From assembly GCF_001187905.1 (NCBI RefSeq), contig NZ_LGIS01000014.1, positions 1-64,000 on the forward strand: a stretch of DNA of 64,000 nt, written 5' to 3'. Under the pieces are notes generated by a model. That model made no database searches. It was given only the letters and a program-made list of their open reading frames with translations, and was not told the origin of the DNA. Below are positions 56,135 through 63,704 of the stretch, piece by piece (position 1 is the stretch's first letter; every line of letters begins with the position of its first letter). The position numbers and the translations under genes are program-made. The DNA comes from Pantoea sp. RIT-PI-b. Lineage in GTDB: Bacteria > Pseudomonadota > Gammaproteobacteria > Enterobacterales > Enterobacteriaceae.

Positions 56135-56965
56135 GTGAAGGTGGTTCCTGAAGTCTTTCCTTGCGAGCAAGATCGTGCGCAGTTTCAGCATTTCGCTGAG
56201 CTGCCGGGCATTGAGCTTTACCAGGCGCACATCTCCCGCTACGCCTTTGAACCGCATACGCATGAAGCCTTTGGTATCGGGACGATTGAATCCGGTGCTC
56301 AGCGTTTTCGCTATCGTGGTGCCAACTACACCGCGCCGCAGCATTCGCTGGTGATGATGAATCCTGACGAACTGCATACCGGCGAATCGGCCTGCGACGA
56401 AGGCTGGCGCTATCGCATGATCTATATTGATCCGCACGAAATGGATCGTCTAACGGGCGATCGTCATTGGTGGTTCAATGATGCACTGCGCACCGATGCG
56501 CGTCTGGCGCAGCCGTTTTCTCAACTGCTGGCGCAGATGTGGCAGGCGCAAACTGCGCTGGAGCGCGAAAGCATTCTGCTTGAACTGCTGGAGTTAATGC
56601 GGCCGCTGGCACGGCAGGGACAGCAACGACCGATCGAAGGCGCACATCGCTTTGATGCGGTAAGAGACTATTTACGGGAAAACCTCGCCGAACCGGTGCG
56701 CCTCGAAGAGCTTGCTGCGCTGGCGTCACTGTCGCCATGGCATTTTCTGCGCAGCTTCAAACAACACTTCCACGTTACCCCGCATCAAATGCTGATGGCG
56801 TTTCGCTTGTTTGCCGCCAAACAACTGCTGGCGCGTGGTGAGAGTGCCGCCACGGTTGCAGCTTCGGTCGGCCTGACCGATCAGGCGCATCTCACGCGCG
56901 CCTTCGCGCATCGCTACGGCATCACACCCGGCCGCTATCAAAAACAAGTCTTCCCACTGCGCTAA
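56135..56965 (+). CDS. AraC-family transcriptional regulator
   Basis: A regulator of about 276 residues with an N-terminal cupin-type AraC_binding domain (HISRYAFEPHTHEAFGIGTIESG near 32-54 holds the cupin histidines) and a C-terminal pair of helix-turn-helices (LEELAALASLSPWHFLRSFKQHFHVTPHQ near 188-216; VAASVGLTDQAHLTRAF near 240-256). Start choice: GGAGG at 56124-56128 best serves the GTG at 56135, with GTG 56132 as an alternative; the longer ATG frame begins before the ribosome site. Divergent hydrolase and following exporter are likely targets. Confidence 0.85.
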   Translation: MKVVPEVFPCEQDRAQFQHFAELPGIELYQAHISRYAFEPHTHEAFGIGTIESGAQRFRYRGANYTAPQHSLVMMNPDELHTGESACDEGWRYRMIYIDPHEMDRLTGDRHWWFNDALRTDARLAQPFSQLLAQMWQAQTALERESILLELLELMRPLARQGQQRPIEGAHRFDAVRDYLRENLAEPVRLEELAALASLSPWHFLRSFKQHFHVTPHQMLMAFRLFAAKQLLARGESAATVAASVGLTDQAHLTRAFAHRYGITPGRYQKQVFPLR

Positions 56966-57037
56966 CCGCAATCTGCTACAAGCCTTTAACGCCAGGCTGC
57001 GTCACACTGCAGCGGAATGCCTATAAAGGAAGAGTTT

Positions 57038-57991
57038 ATGTTTGCTGGAATACTGTTTGCCCTCGCTGCGGGGCTGATGTGGGGATTGATCTTTGTCGGC
57101 CCGCTGCTAATACCGGATTATCCGGGCACCTTACAATCGGCCGGGCGCTATGTGGCCTTTGGTTTAGTGGTGTTACCGCTCGCCTGGCTGGATCGCCGTC
57201 GTTTACGACAGCTAACGCGTAAAGATTGGTTTGAAGCGCTGAAACTGTCGCTAATCGGTAATCTGCTGTATTACGCCTTACTCGCCAGTGCAATTCAACG
57301 CACCGGCGCACCGATTTCAACGATGATTATCGGCACCTTGCCGGTGGTGATCACCGTGACCGCGAATCTCTGTTATGGCCATCTCGAAGGACGCTTGCCG
57401 TGGCGCAAGCTGACGCCCGCTCTGCTGATTATTGCCGTAGGGCTGGCTTGTGTGAATGCCGCGGAGTTGCAAACCCAGGGGCCGGATTTTGATTGGTCGC
57501 GTTATTTAACCGGTTTGCTTTTAGCCGTGCTGGCGGTGGCATGCTGGACATGGTATCCGCTGCGCAACGGTTTGTGGATGCGTGCCCATCCCCAACACAA
57601 ACCCTCAAGCTGGGCGACGGCGCAAGGGTTAGTGACATTGCCGCTGGCGTTGGTGTTCTATCTATTAGTTTGCGGGCAACTTTACTGGCAGCAACCTGGA
57701 TTTGATCTGCCGTTCGGACCGCAGCCGCAACGCTTTCTATTATTGATGTTAGCAATTGGGCTGATTTGTTCCTGGTTGGGCACGCTGTGCTGGAATGCCG
57801 CCAGTCAGCGCGTGCCGACGGTGATCATGGGACCGTTAATCGTGTTTGAAACCTTAGCGGGTTTGCTGTGGACCTTCCTCTGGCGACAAAGCTGGCCGCC
57901 GCTGTTAACCGCGGTGGGTATTGGCTGTCTGATTATTGGTGTGATCTACGCGATGCGTATCAAACCGCAGCCGCAAATCACAGCGGTATAA
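57038..57991 (+). CDS. EamA-family (DMT) inner-membrane transporter
   Basis: The 317-residue protein has ten hydrophobic segments in two EamA repeats (about 3-140 and 155-305); the first begins AGILFALAAGLMWGLIFVGPLL. Members export metabolites or amino acids. AAGGAAGAG precedes the ATG at 57038, which decides this start over one 21 bases upstream. It follows the AraC-type regulator on the same strand by 72 bases and is probably under its control. Confidence 0.87.
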   Translation: MFAGILFALAAGLMWGLIFVGPLLIPDYPGTLQSAGRYVAFGLVVLPLAWLDRRRLRQLTRKDWFEALKLSLIGNLLYYALLASAIQRTGAPISTMIIGTLPVVITVTANLCYGHLEGRLPWRKLTPALLIIAVGLACVNAAELQTQGPDFDWSRYLTGLLLAVLAVACWTWYPLRNGLWMRAHPQHKPSSWATAQGLVTLPLALVFYLLVCGQLYWQQPGFDLPFGPQPQRFLLLMLAIGLICSWLGTLCWNAASQRVPTVIMGPLIVFETLAGLLWTFLWRQSWPPLLTAVGIGCLIIGVIYAMRIKPQPQITAV

Positions 57992-58923
57992 ATCAGCAAA
58001 ATAACGCTGCTGAAGAATCATTTCGGCAGCGTATTCCCCTGTATTTTAAGAATTTGACCAACCCGATCTGCGGACGCTATTGCCATTTCTACCCTTCATC
58101 TGAACCTCGATATAACATTCCTGCCGAATTTAGACGCTATTTTAGTGCTCATTTGTCATAAGCCATCGTGCTCTGGCAGCGCTGTGGCGCTTAAAGGTTA
58201 GCCTTAAGGTGACTTAAACCATCAATAAGCGGCTGTGATTCCTGCTAGCGGGGGACCTAAAGCGGCAAAAGCGCACGCAGATAACGCGAAAAACATGCAT
58301 CTAACCTACCGTTTATTGCCCTTTGGCACTGAATAAAACGGCTATAAAGCCACTTTTTGCTTAAGGAGATAGTGTGGTGTTAAGAATCATTCGATGTGAT
58401 GCGGATAAAAAACCATTAAGCGCAGCGATGATTAATCCCCGACTATTTATCTTTTCTCGCGCTTTTTTGCGGTTATTGTTTAGGGGAGATAACGTTTCTT
58501 ATCCGGACTATTCCTGGCAGCGCGCAACGAATTTTAGTCTACGTGCATCAGCTCTATGACAAATGAATGCCGGAACAGATCCACTCTAAAACAGAGTGAG
58601 TGTGTGAGCGGTTACATGCAGTTGTTCATTAATGCTTAACAGAAATGTCTGCATTCAGGTCAGATGATTAATGTTGATAAAGTAATCATCGAAGCGCCAA
58701 TCTCACCGTAATGAGATTGGACTTCGTTTAAATGGCTTGAATAGAGAGACTTTTGCTGATGTGAATCTATTTTACCGCAAAAAAGGAAGCAATTCCGCGA
58801 TGGAATTCATCAGGAAAAATTGGTTCGAATTGTTATGTTGTGAACGCCGAATTAAATGATCTTCATATCTTCTGGTAAGAACAAATCTCAGCATTAAGTC
58901 AAATAACATCGGCCTTAATGGTG
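57992..58923. other. AT-rich gene-poor region with several hairpins
   Basis: More than 900 bases without a recognised gene. Visible structures: ACGCTGC/GCAGCGT hairpin at 58004-58032 after the exporter gene; CACTCT/AGAGTG near 58580-58596; and a 9-bp perfect stem CCAATCTCA/TGAGATTGG at 58697-58720, extended by GAAG/CTTC. One small frame (58374-58559) is listed apart. Base composition is lower in GC than the flanking core genes, as in acquired DNA. Confidence 0.6.
58374..58559 (+). CDS. Possible small basic protein, 61 residues
   Basis: A GTG-started frame with a good ribosome site (AAGGAG at 58363-58368, about 5-7 bases before GTG 58374 or 58377). The product is rich in Arg, Ser and Leu (MVLRIIRCDADKK at the start) with no signal peptide and no recognised family. 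It stands alone in a gene-poor stretch. It may be a remnant or a chance frame; only the ribosome site argues for it. Confidence 0.22.
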   Translation: MVLRIIRCDADKKPLSAAMINPRLFIFSRAFLRLLFRGDNVSYPDYSWQRATNFSLRASAL

Positions 58924-59319
58924 TTAGCGATTATCTGTACCTGCAGGATAATGATAAACGCTACGGCTAATATCCAGTAAACGGCAGCTACGACGGGTAC
59001 CTATGTCGAATGTGGTTTGCAGGAAGTTAACAGCCTGGCGCTTTTCATTGGTGGTGAAGAAGTTTTTCAATACGCTTTGCAGCATCTCTTTATCGGAACT
59101 CAGTGATTGCAGCTCACGCGTGAGGTTAAGAAGCTGGTCTTCTAGCTCCTTGATTTTTCTGCCTTCTTCGGAAGATAGCCCAGAAAACTTCTTCTTCCAG
59201 CTATAGAAAGTGGCCTCGGAAATGCCAAGCTCCTCACAAATTTCCCTGACTTTCACTCCCGTTTCAGAAGCTTTAATGGCATTTGTGATTTGCTCTTCGC
59301 TATATCGTGACTTTCTCAT
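58924..59319 (-). pseudogene. IS3-type transposase fragment: OrfA fused to the start of OrfB
   Basis: Residues 1-87 of this 131-residue frame are an IS3-family OrfA: an HTH_Tnp_1 helix-turn-helix (RYSEEQITNAIKASETGVKVREICEELGISEATFYSWKKKFSG; positions 4-47) and a leucine-zipper coiled coil (about 55-85). The rest (KRQAVNFLQTTFDIGTRRSCRLLDISRSVYHY) is the N-terminal HTH of OrfB, joined in frame, and then the frame stops: the DDE integrase core is absent. No terminal inverted repeats were found on either side. It may be a dead remnant, or an HTH protein kept for DNA binding. AAAGGT lies before the ATG at 59317-59319. Confidence 0.8.
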
Positions 59320-59844
59320 AAATGCTATTACCTTTCTTATCAATTAGTGGATGAGAATTACTGTATTAATATCTGGCACTGCAAAAACACTATTAATGCA
59401 GTATTAAAGTGCGCGATTTGAATTGCGAGGGTTAAATTAAGATATTTATAAGAAATATCATCATGGGATAAATCTTATTTTATTATGAATGCCAATGAAC
59501 GCCTTCCGGGCGTTAGGTTTTTGATATAAATTCTCTCCATCCCAAATGCAGAAAAATACTACATTCCATGGAAAACGGCATAAACCCCTTACAGAAATAT
59601 CGGGCTATGCCAGTAAACCTTTGCTTAGAATTTAGGCTGAAATCGTTTACATCCACTGAGTTTCGCGCCGGATTTAATCAGAATTTTCCTGAATATATTC
59701 TCTAATTATCGACGCGAGTCTCATTTTTCGGACCAGTTTGGTTTGAAGTTCTTAAAATAAGTCAGGCCCACTGAGCGCTTGTTAATTCATTTCAAGGATG
59801 TTGTACCGAAAGTTGTTGTAGTTCGTAATACTAAGGATCAGTCA
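59320..59844. other. AT-rich intergenic region upstream of the flippase gene
   Basis: About 525 AT-rich bases between the transposase fragment and the flippase. No gene or IS end is seen. TCAGAATTTTCCTG at 59678-59691 matches 11 of 14 bases of the RcsAB box (TAAGAATATTCCTA), the site used for exopolysaccharide genes; this is suggestive only. Confidence 0.45.
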
Positions 59845-61101
59845 ATGAAATTGAGCGTAATGTCTAATGCCGCCTGGATGATGTCTGAAAAGATTGTCTC
59901 CGTGTTCGGCGTCATATTTGTGACCTCCTACGTGGCAAAATCCTTTGGCCCAACCATCTTTGGCCAAATGGCGTTTTCCGCCTCGCTATTCTCCATGGTG
60001 CAAACCGTGGCGATTTTCGGGACAGAAACCATTTTGTTTAAGCGCATCAGTAAAAGTGCGCCGAAAGGTCTGCGCCTGATGACCGTAGCGCGCAACATGC
60101 GCATGGTGTTACTGCTGCTCACTTCGCTGCCGGTGTTGATTTGGGTCTGGTACAACATGCAGGAAAATTTCCTTGCCTTTGCTCTGGCCTCGTTTATTTC
60201 TTCGGTTTTCGTCACGCAGGACACTTTCAGCGTTTATAACAACGCGCGTTTGGCTTCGCGGCTAAATACCCTCGCCAACTCTGTCGGTTTGCTGCTGGGT
60301 TTCACCCTGAGTTTTGCCATCGCCTGGCTGCACCTCAATCCGCTGTGGCTGACCGTTTCGATTGTCGCCGTCACGCTGGTGCCGTACGTGATTAAGCGCT
60401 TTAACTTTTATCGCGAGAATCAGGATGTGGCGCCGCCACAAGAGAAGCGCGGTACCTATCTGCGCTATCTGCTGTACGCCGGACTGCCGCTGGCTATCTC
60501 CAGCATCTTTATCTCGGTGCAGGTGAAAGCGGCACAGATGTTCCTGGCGGGTATCGCCTCTGCGCGCGACCTCGGCCTGTTCGCTGCCGCCAATACTATT
60601 TCGGCTTCATGGATTTTTATCCCGGTCGCCATCATCACTTCCTGCTTCTCGGAAATTTTCCGTGAGCGTGGAGAAGCCGCCATCAAGCTGACAGCACGGC
60701 TTAATGGTTATGTCATGGGTGTTTCATTGTTGTTGTTAGCGGTGATCGCGATGTACGGCGAAAAAATCATCATCGCTTTGTATGGTCACGAGTACACACA
60801 GTCAGGAAGTCTCATTACGTTGTTGTCGTTAGCAACCTGCTTTTCGGCGATGGGGACCGTGGCGTATCGCTACATGGTCAAAGAAGGCGGGTTTAATTAT
60901 CTGTTGAAGAAAATTGTTTGCCTGATGGTTATCAGCTTGCCGCTGTCGTGGTGGCTGATCCAGAGCTACGGCATCATGGGTGCCGCCTGGAGCGTTTTCA
61001 TCTCAGAATTGCTGTCCCTTACCGTAATGAATTACTTCTTCAAAAACGGCGTCATCCAAAAAATCCAGGTTTCCTCACTCAACTACAAAACCTACAAATG
61101 A
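59845..61101 (+). CDS. Polysaccharide flippase (Wzx/PST family)
   Basis: The 418-residue protein has about 12 membrane segments and the N-terminal pattern of the polysaccharide-synthesis MVF superfamily (VMSNAAWMMSEKIVSVFGVIFVTSYVAKSFGPTIFGQMAF, residues 5-44). Such proteins flip undecaprenyl-linked saccharide units across the inner membrane. The ATG at 59845 has AAGGAT 7 bases upstream; a longer frame adds 22 hydrophilic residues without support. The ATP-grasp gene follows within 8 bases. There are no glycosyltransferases or polymerase nearby, so it is an orphan of a larger pathway. Confidence 0.85.
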   Translation: MKLSVMSNAAWMMSEKIVSVFGVIFVTSYVAKSFGPTIFGQMAFSASLFSMVQTVAIFGTETILFKRISKSAPKGLRLMTVARNMRMVLLLLTSLPVLIWVWYNMQENFLAFALASFISSVFVTQDTFSVYNNARLASRLNTLANSVGLLLGFTLSFAIAWLHLNPLWLTVSIVAVTLVPYVIKRFNFYRENQDVAPPQEKRGTYLRYLLYAGLPLAISSIFISVQVKAAQMFLAGIASARDLGLFAAANTISASWIFIPVAIITSCFSEIFRERGEAAIKLTARLNGYVMGVSLLLLAVIAMYGEKIIIALYGHEYTQSGSLITLLSLATCFSAMGTVAYRYMVKEGGFNYLLKKIVCLMVISLPLSWWLIQSYGIMGAAWSVFISELLSLTVMNYFFKNGVIQKIQVSSLNYKTYK

Positions 61102-61109
61102 GGTCAGAT

Positions 61110-62060
61110 ATGCTCAAGTTGAAAGAAGAACTCAGAAGAAGCGTGCAGTACTTCATTAAGAAGATGCCCTGGGCTACCCAGGATCGTATCTACTACTTTC
61201 ACAAGTTCCGCAGGCTGCCCAATCTGCGTGAGCCGAAAGTCTTTAACGAGAAGGTGCTGTACCGCAAATTTGTCCACGGTGATTATCAGATCTATGGCCG
61301 TCTGTCGGACAAATATTCGGTGCGCGAATACATCGCCGAGAAAGTGGGCAGCGAATACCTGATCCCATTGGTGTATGAAACCAGCGATCCAAGCTCGCTG
61401 CATACGCTGCCGAGCTGGAAAAACACGGTTATTAAGCCGAATCACGCGTCTAATATGGTCGAAATCCTGCTGGAAGAGCCGGATGCACTGAAGAAGCAGC
61501 AGATCATTAGCGACTGCCACCGCTGGCTGAAGACCGACTTTGCTAACGAAGCGCGTGAGATTCATTACCGCTACATTAAGCCGCGCATCCTGGTCGAGCA
61601 GTATATTGGCGATGGTAAAACGGCGCCGATCGATTACAAATTCCACATGTTCAATAAGCGCGATGGCAGCTTTGAATATGTGCTGCAGGTGATCTACAAC
61701 CGCTGTAATCCGCTGTTGTCGATGAATTTTTACGTTAACAATCTTAACGAGGCGTATCACAAGATTCGTGATACTGGCCTGGACGTTACGCCGCAGATGG
61801 CCTCGTTACAGCACGCCCTGGCGCTGAGTAAAAAGCTGGCGAGTGATTTCGATTATGTGCGCGTGGATTGGTACATCGATAACGACCAGATCTACTTCGG
61901 CGAATTAACCTTCACGCCGGGCGCTGGCTTAGTTACCGGTCTGGATCGCGGGCTAAATCAAATGATGGGTGATATGTGGATTCAGGATCGTCGCGGTACG
62001 AAGATACCGGGCGTCACGGTGGCGGAAGTGACTATTCCGGCCGTATTGAAGAAAATTTAA
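61110..62060 (+). CDS. TupA-like ATP-grasp protein
   Basis: The 316-residue protein matches the TupA-like ATP-grasp family found in surface polysaccharide loci: FNEKVLYRKFVHGDYQIYGRLSDKYSVREYIAEKVG near 45-80, IKPNHASNM near 109-117 (nucleotide lysine), DYKFHMFN near 173-180 and the metal-site stretch FGELTFTPGAGL near 269-280. TupA forms amide links with glutamate in teichuronopeptide; members here may add amino acids or other groups to a glycan. GAGG overlapping the flippase stop is 6 bases before ATG 61110; ATG 61098 is an alternative. Confidence 0.82.
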   Translation: MLKLKEELRRSVQYFIKKMPWATQDRIYYFHKFRRLPNLREPKVFNEKVLYRKFVHGDYQIYGRLSDKYSVREYIAEKVGSEYLIPLVYETSDPSSLHTLPSWKNTVIKPNHASNMVEILLEEPDALKKQQIISDCHRWLKTDFANEAREIHYRYIKPRILVEQYIGDGKTAPIDYKFHMFNKRDGSFEYVLQVIYNRCNPLLSMNFYVNNLNEAYHKIRDTGLDVTPQMASLQHALALSKKLASDFDYVRVDWYIDNDQIYFGELTFTPGAGLVTGLDRGLNQMMGDMWIQDRRGTKIPGVTVAEVTIPAVLKKI

Positions 62061-62077
62061 GAATCACACAGCAAAAT

Positions 62078-62105
62078 AAAAAACCCCGCGCAAGCGGGGT
62101 TTTTT
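62078..62105. terminator. Bidirectional terminator between the ATP-grasp gene and yjcB
   Basis: AAAAAACCCCGC (62078-62089) pairs with GCGGGGTTTTTT (62094-62105) across four bases. T-runs are present on both strands, serving the two convergent genes. Confidence 0.93.
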
Positions 62106-62116
62106 ATGGGCAGCGA

Positions 62117-62398
62117 TTAAGGCATTGGCCAGTCGGTCGGCGTTTGGCTCATCACTTCGATAAAGGCGTTCTTCGAGATTTCCATAAAGTTGTGCAGATT
62201 CTCCATGCTCAGCGTAATGCCAAGCAGGCCGGTAACAAACCAGCAGGACATGCCAACCCCAATTCCCCCACACAGCAGCGCCATCACGTGATGACTGTTT
62301 TGACGCAGACGAATTTTCATGGTGCTGGCGAAGAACATCATTACCGCGCTCAGGAGTTCCCAGCGCATAACGATCAAACTGGTGGTTAACGTAGCCAT
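62117..62398 (-). CDS. yjcB: YjcB, small inner-membrane protein
   Basis: The 93-residue protein matches E. coli YjcB in the same locus near soxRS: MATLTTSLIVMRWELLSAVMM at the N-terminus and CWFVTGLLGIT near 52-62. Two hydrophobic segments (about 5-25 and 40-62) suggest an inner-membrane protein. Its function is unknown. The ATG at 62396-62398 is taken because it restores the E. coli N-terminus; a longer frame adds 13 residues. Confidence 0.85.
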   Translation of the reverse strand: MATLTTSLIVMRWELLSAVMMFFASTMKIRLRQNSHHVMALLCGGIGVGMSCWFVTGLLGITLSMENLHNFMEISKNAFIEVMSQTPTDWPMP

Positions 62399-62655
62399 CT
62401 GTAGCAAACCTCTTAGGATCAGTGATATCCCCGACATTCGATCGACATCACGGGCGGCAAAGAAGGAAGGTCAGGGAAGCCCTTCTGGCCGTCTTACTGC
62501 AAACAGGAAAGTGTGACTTGGCTCACATTATATCACTCGATTTTAAATTTTGAACAAAATTTATACCTTGTATGGTAGAAAAATTTTTATCGAAAATTGG
62601 GGGAGGAGACAGGCAGGAAAGGGGAGGTGCGCCCGCACGGGGCGCGCTGAAAAGG

Positions 62656-63084
62656 TTAGCTTACCGGGCAGCACTCGCCGGTAGTACGCTGGGCAAAGCT
62701 GTTCATGCTGCTATCCACACAGTCAAAGCTAAGCAAGCGCGGACGCTGAATCATCGCCTGACGGCGCATGGTATGACGATAAGCGGTCGGCGTTTGCGAG
62801 AACTGGCGGCGGAACACGCGCGAGAAAGTCTGCTGCGAGTCGTAACCGTACTGCATGGCGATATCAAATACCGGACGCTGAGTTTGACGCAGTGCTTCTG
62901 CGGCCAGCGTCAGGCGACGTTCGCGAATATAGCCACCCAGCGTTTGTTTCGTGACGGCACGGAACATACGCTGCAGATGCCATTTTGAGTAACCTGATTT
63001 TGCTGCGACTTCATCAATTGATAGCGCTTTATCCAGATTCTGATCGATCCAGTGGGTCAGCGAATGAATGATTTCCTGTTGCAT
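62656..63084 (-). CDS. soxS: Superoxide response regulator SoxS, with C-terminal extension
   Basis: SoxS activates the superoxide and redox-cycling-drug regulon. Residues 1-106 match the two-HTH AraC/XylS domain of E. coli SoxS (SGYSKWHLQRMFRAVTKQTLG near 30-50; FDIAMQYGYDSQQTFSRVFRRQF near 73-95). The E. coli protein ends at 107, but here the frame runs on for about 36 residues with Cys122, Cys138 and Cys139. Two ATGs lie in tandem; the second (63082-63084) is better spaced from GAGG. It is divergent from soxR across the SoxR site. Confidence 0.93.
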   Translation of the reverse strand: MQQEIIHSLTHWIDQNLDKALSIDEVAAKSGYSKWHLQRMFRAVTKQTLGGYIRERRLTLAAEALRQTQRPVFDIAMQYGYDSQQTFSRVFRRQFSQTPTAYRHTMRRQAMIQRPRLLSFDCVDSSMNSFAQRTTGECCPVS

Positions 63085-63155
63085 CATAGCCTCATCCTTC
63101 TGATGGTTATTACCTGGTTAGAAATTCGAAGTTTTGCTGGGGTGCGAGTATAATT

Positions 63156-63173
63156 CCTCAAGTTAACTTGAGG
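63156..63173. promoter_or_regulatory. SoxR binding site (soxbox)
   Basis: CCTCAAGTTAACTTGAGG is a perfect 18-bp palindrome, the known SoxR operator in the soxR-soxS gap. It sits in the soxS promoter, where oxidised or nitrosylated SoxR activates by untwisting DNA in the over-long spacer. Confidence 0.97.
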
Positions 63174-63185
63174 TAAAGGCCCTAA

Positions 63186-63662
63186 ATGAAAAAAGAACGC
63201 AATTACCCGAAGCCGGTGCTGACGCCGGGCGAAGTCGCCAAACGTAGCGGCGTAGCGGTCTCCGCGCTGCACTTTTATGAAACCAAAGGGTTGATTTTCA
63301 GCTCGCGCAACGGCGGCAATCAACGTCGCTATAGCCGCGACGTATTGCGCCGCGTGGCGATTATTAAAATTGCGCAACGCATCGGCATTCCACTCGCCAC
63401 GGTGAGCGATAGTCTGAACCATGTGCCGGCCAACAAGCGTATGTCGACGCAGGAGTGGGATGCGCTAACCCAACATTGGCGTGAAGAGCTGGATAAACGT
63501 ATCGAAACGCTCACCCGCTTGCGTAACGATCTTGATGGCTGCATTGGTTGCGGCTGTTTATCGATGCGAGACTGCCCGCTGCGCAATCCGGGTGACCGCC
63601 TGGGCGAACAAGGTTCGGGTGCGGTGTTACTCGATCCCGAGCAAGACGAGCAGAAGCGTTAA
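63186..63662 (+). CDS. soxR: Redox-sensing activator SoxR (MerR family)
   Basis: SoxR carries a [2Fe-2S] cluster whose oxidation switches on soxS. The 158-residue protein has the MerR winged helix ([26 protein letters not shown], residues 12-37), a dimerisation helix (about 85-115) and the cluster ligands Cys119, Cys122, Cys124 and Cys130 in [12 protein letters not shown], identical in spacing and position to E. coli. The start ATG is 12 bases after the operator. Confidence 0.97.
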   Translation: MKKERNYPKPVLTPGEVAKRSGVAVSALHFYETKGLIFSSRNGGNQRRYSRDVLRRVAIIKIAQRIGIPLATVSDSLNHVPANKRMSTQEWDALTQHWREELDKRIETLTRLRNDLDGCIGCGCLSMRDCPLRNPGDRLGEQGSGAVLLDPEQDEQKR

Positions 63663-63704
63663 TCCGCTATACTTGCCAGCACACTTACCGGCAAGGAAAA
63701 CCGC

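Noticed and set aside
57868-58161. Plus-strand frame overlapping the end of the EamA gene
   Set aside because: More than a third lies inside the exporter gene in another frame, with no ribosome site or known domain.
58924-59844. Intact IS3-family element
   Set aside because: Only OrfA and the first part of OrfB remain; no DDE domain and no terminal inverted repeats or target duplication were found.
59320-59844. JUMPstart/ops element before the flippase gene
   Set aside because: The core GGCGGTAG word of ops is not present in this region.
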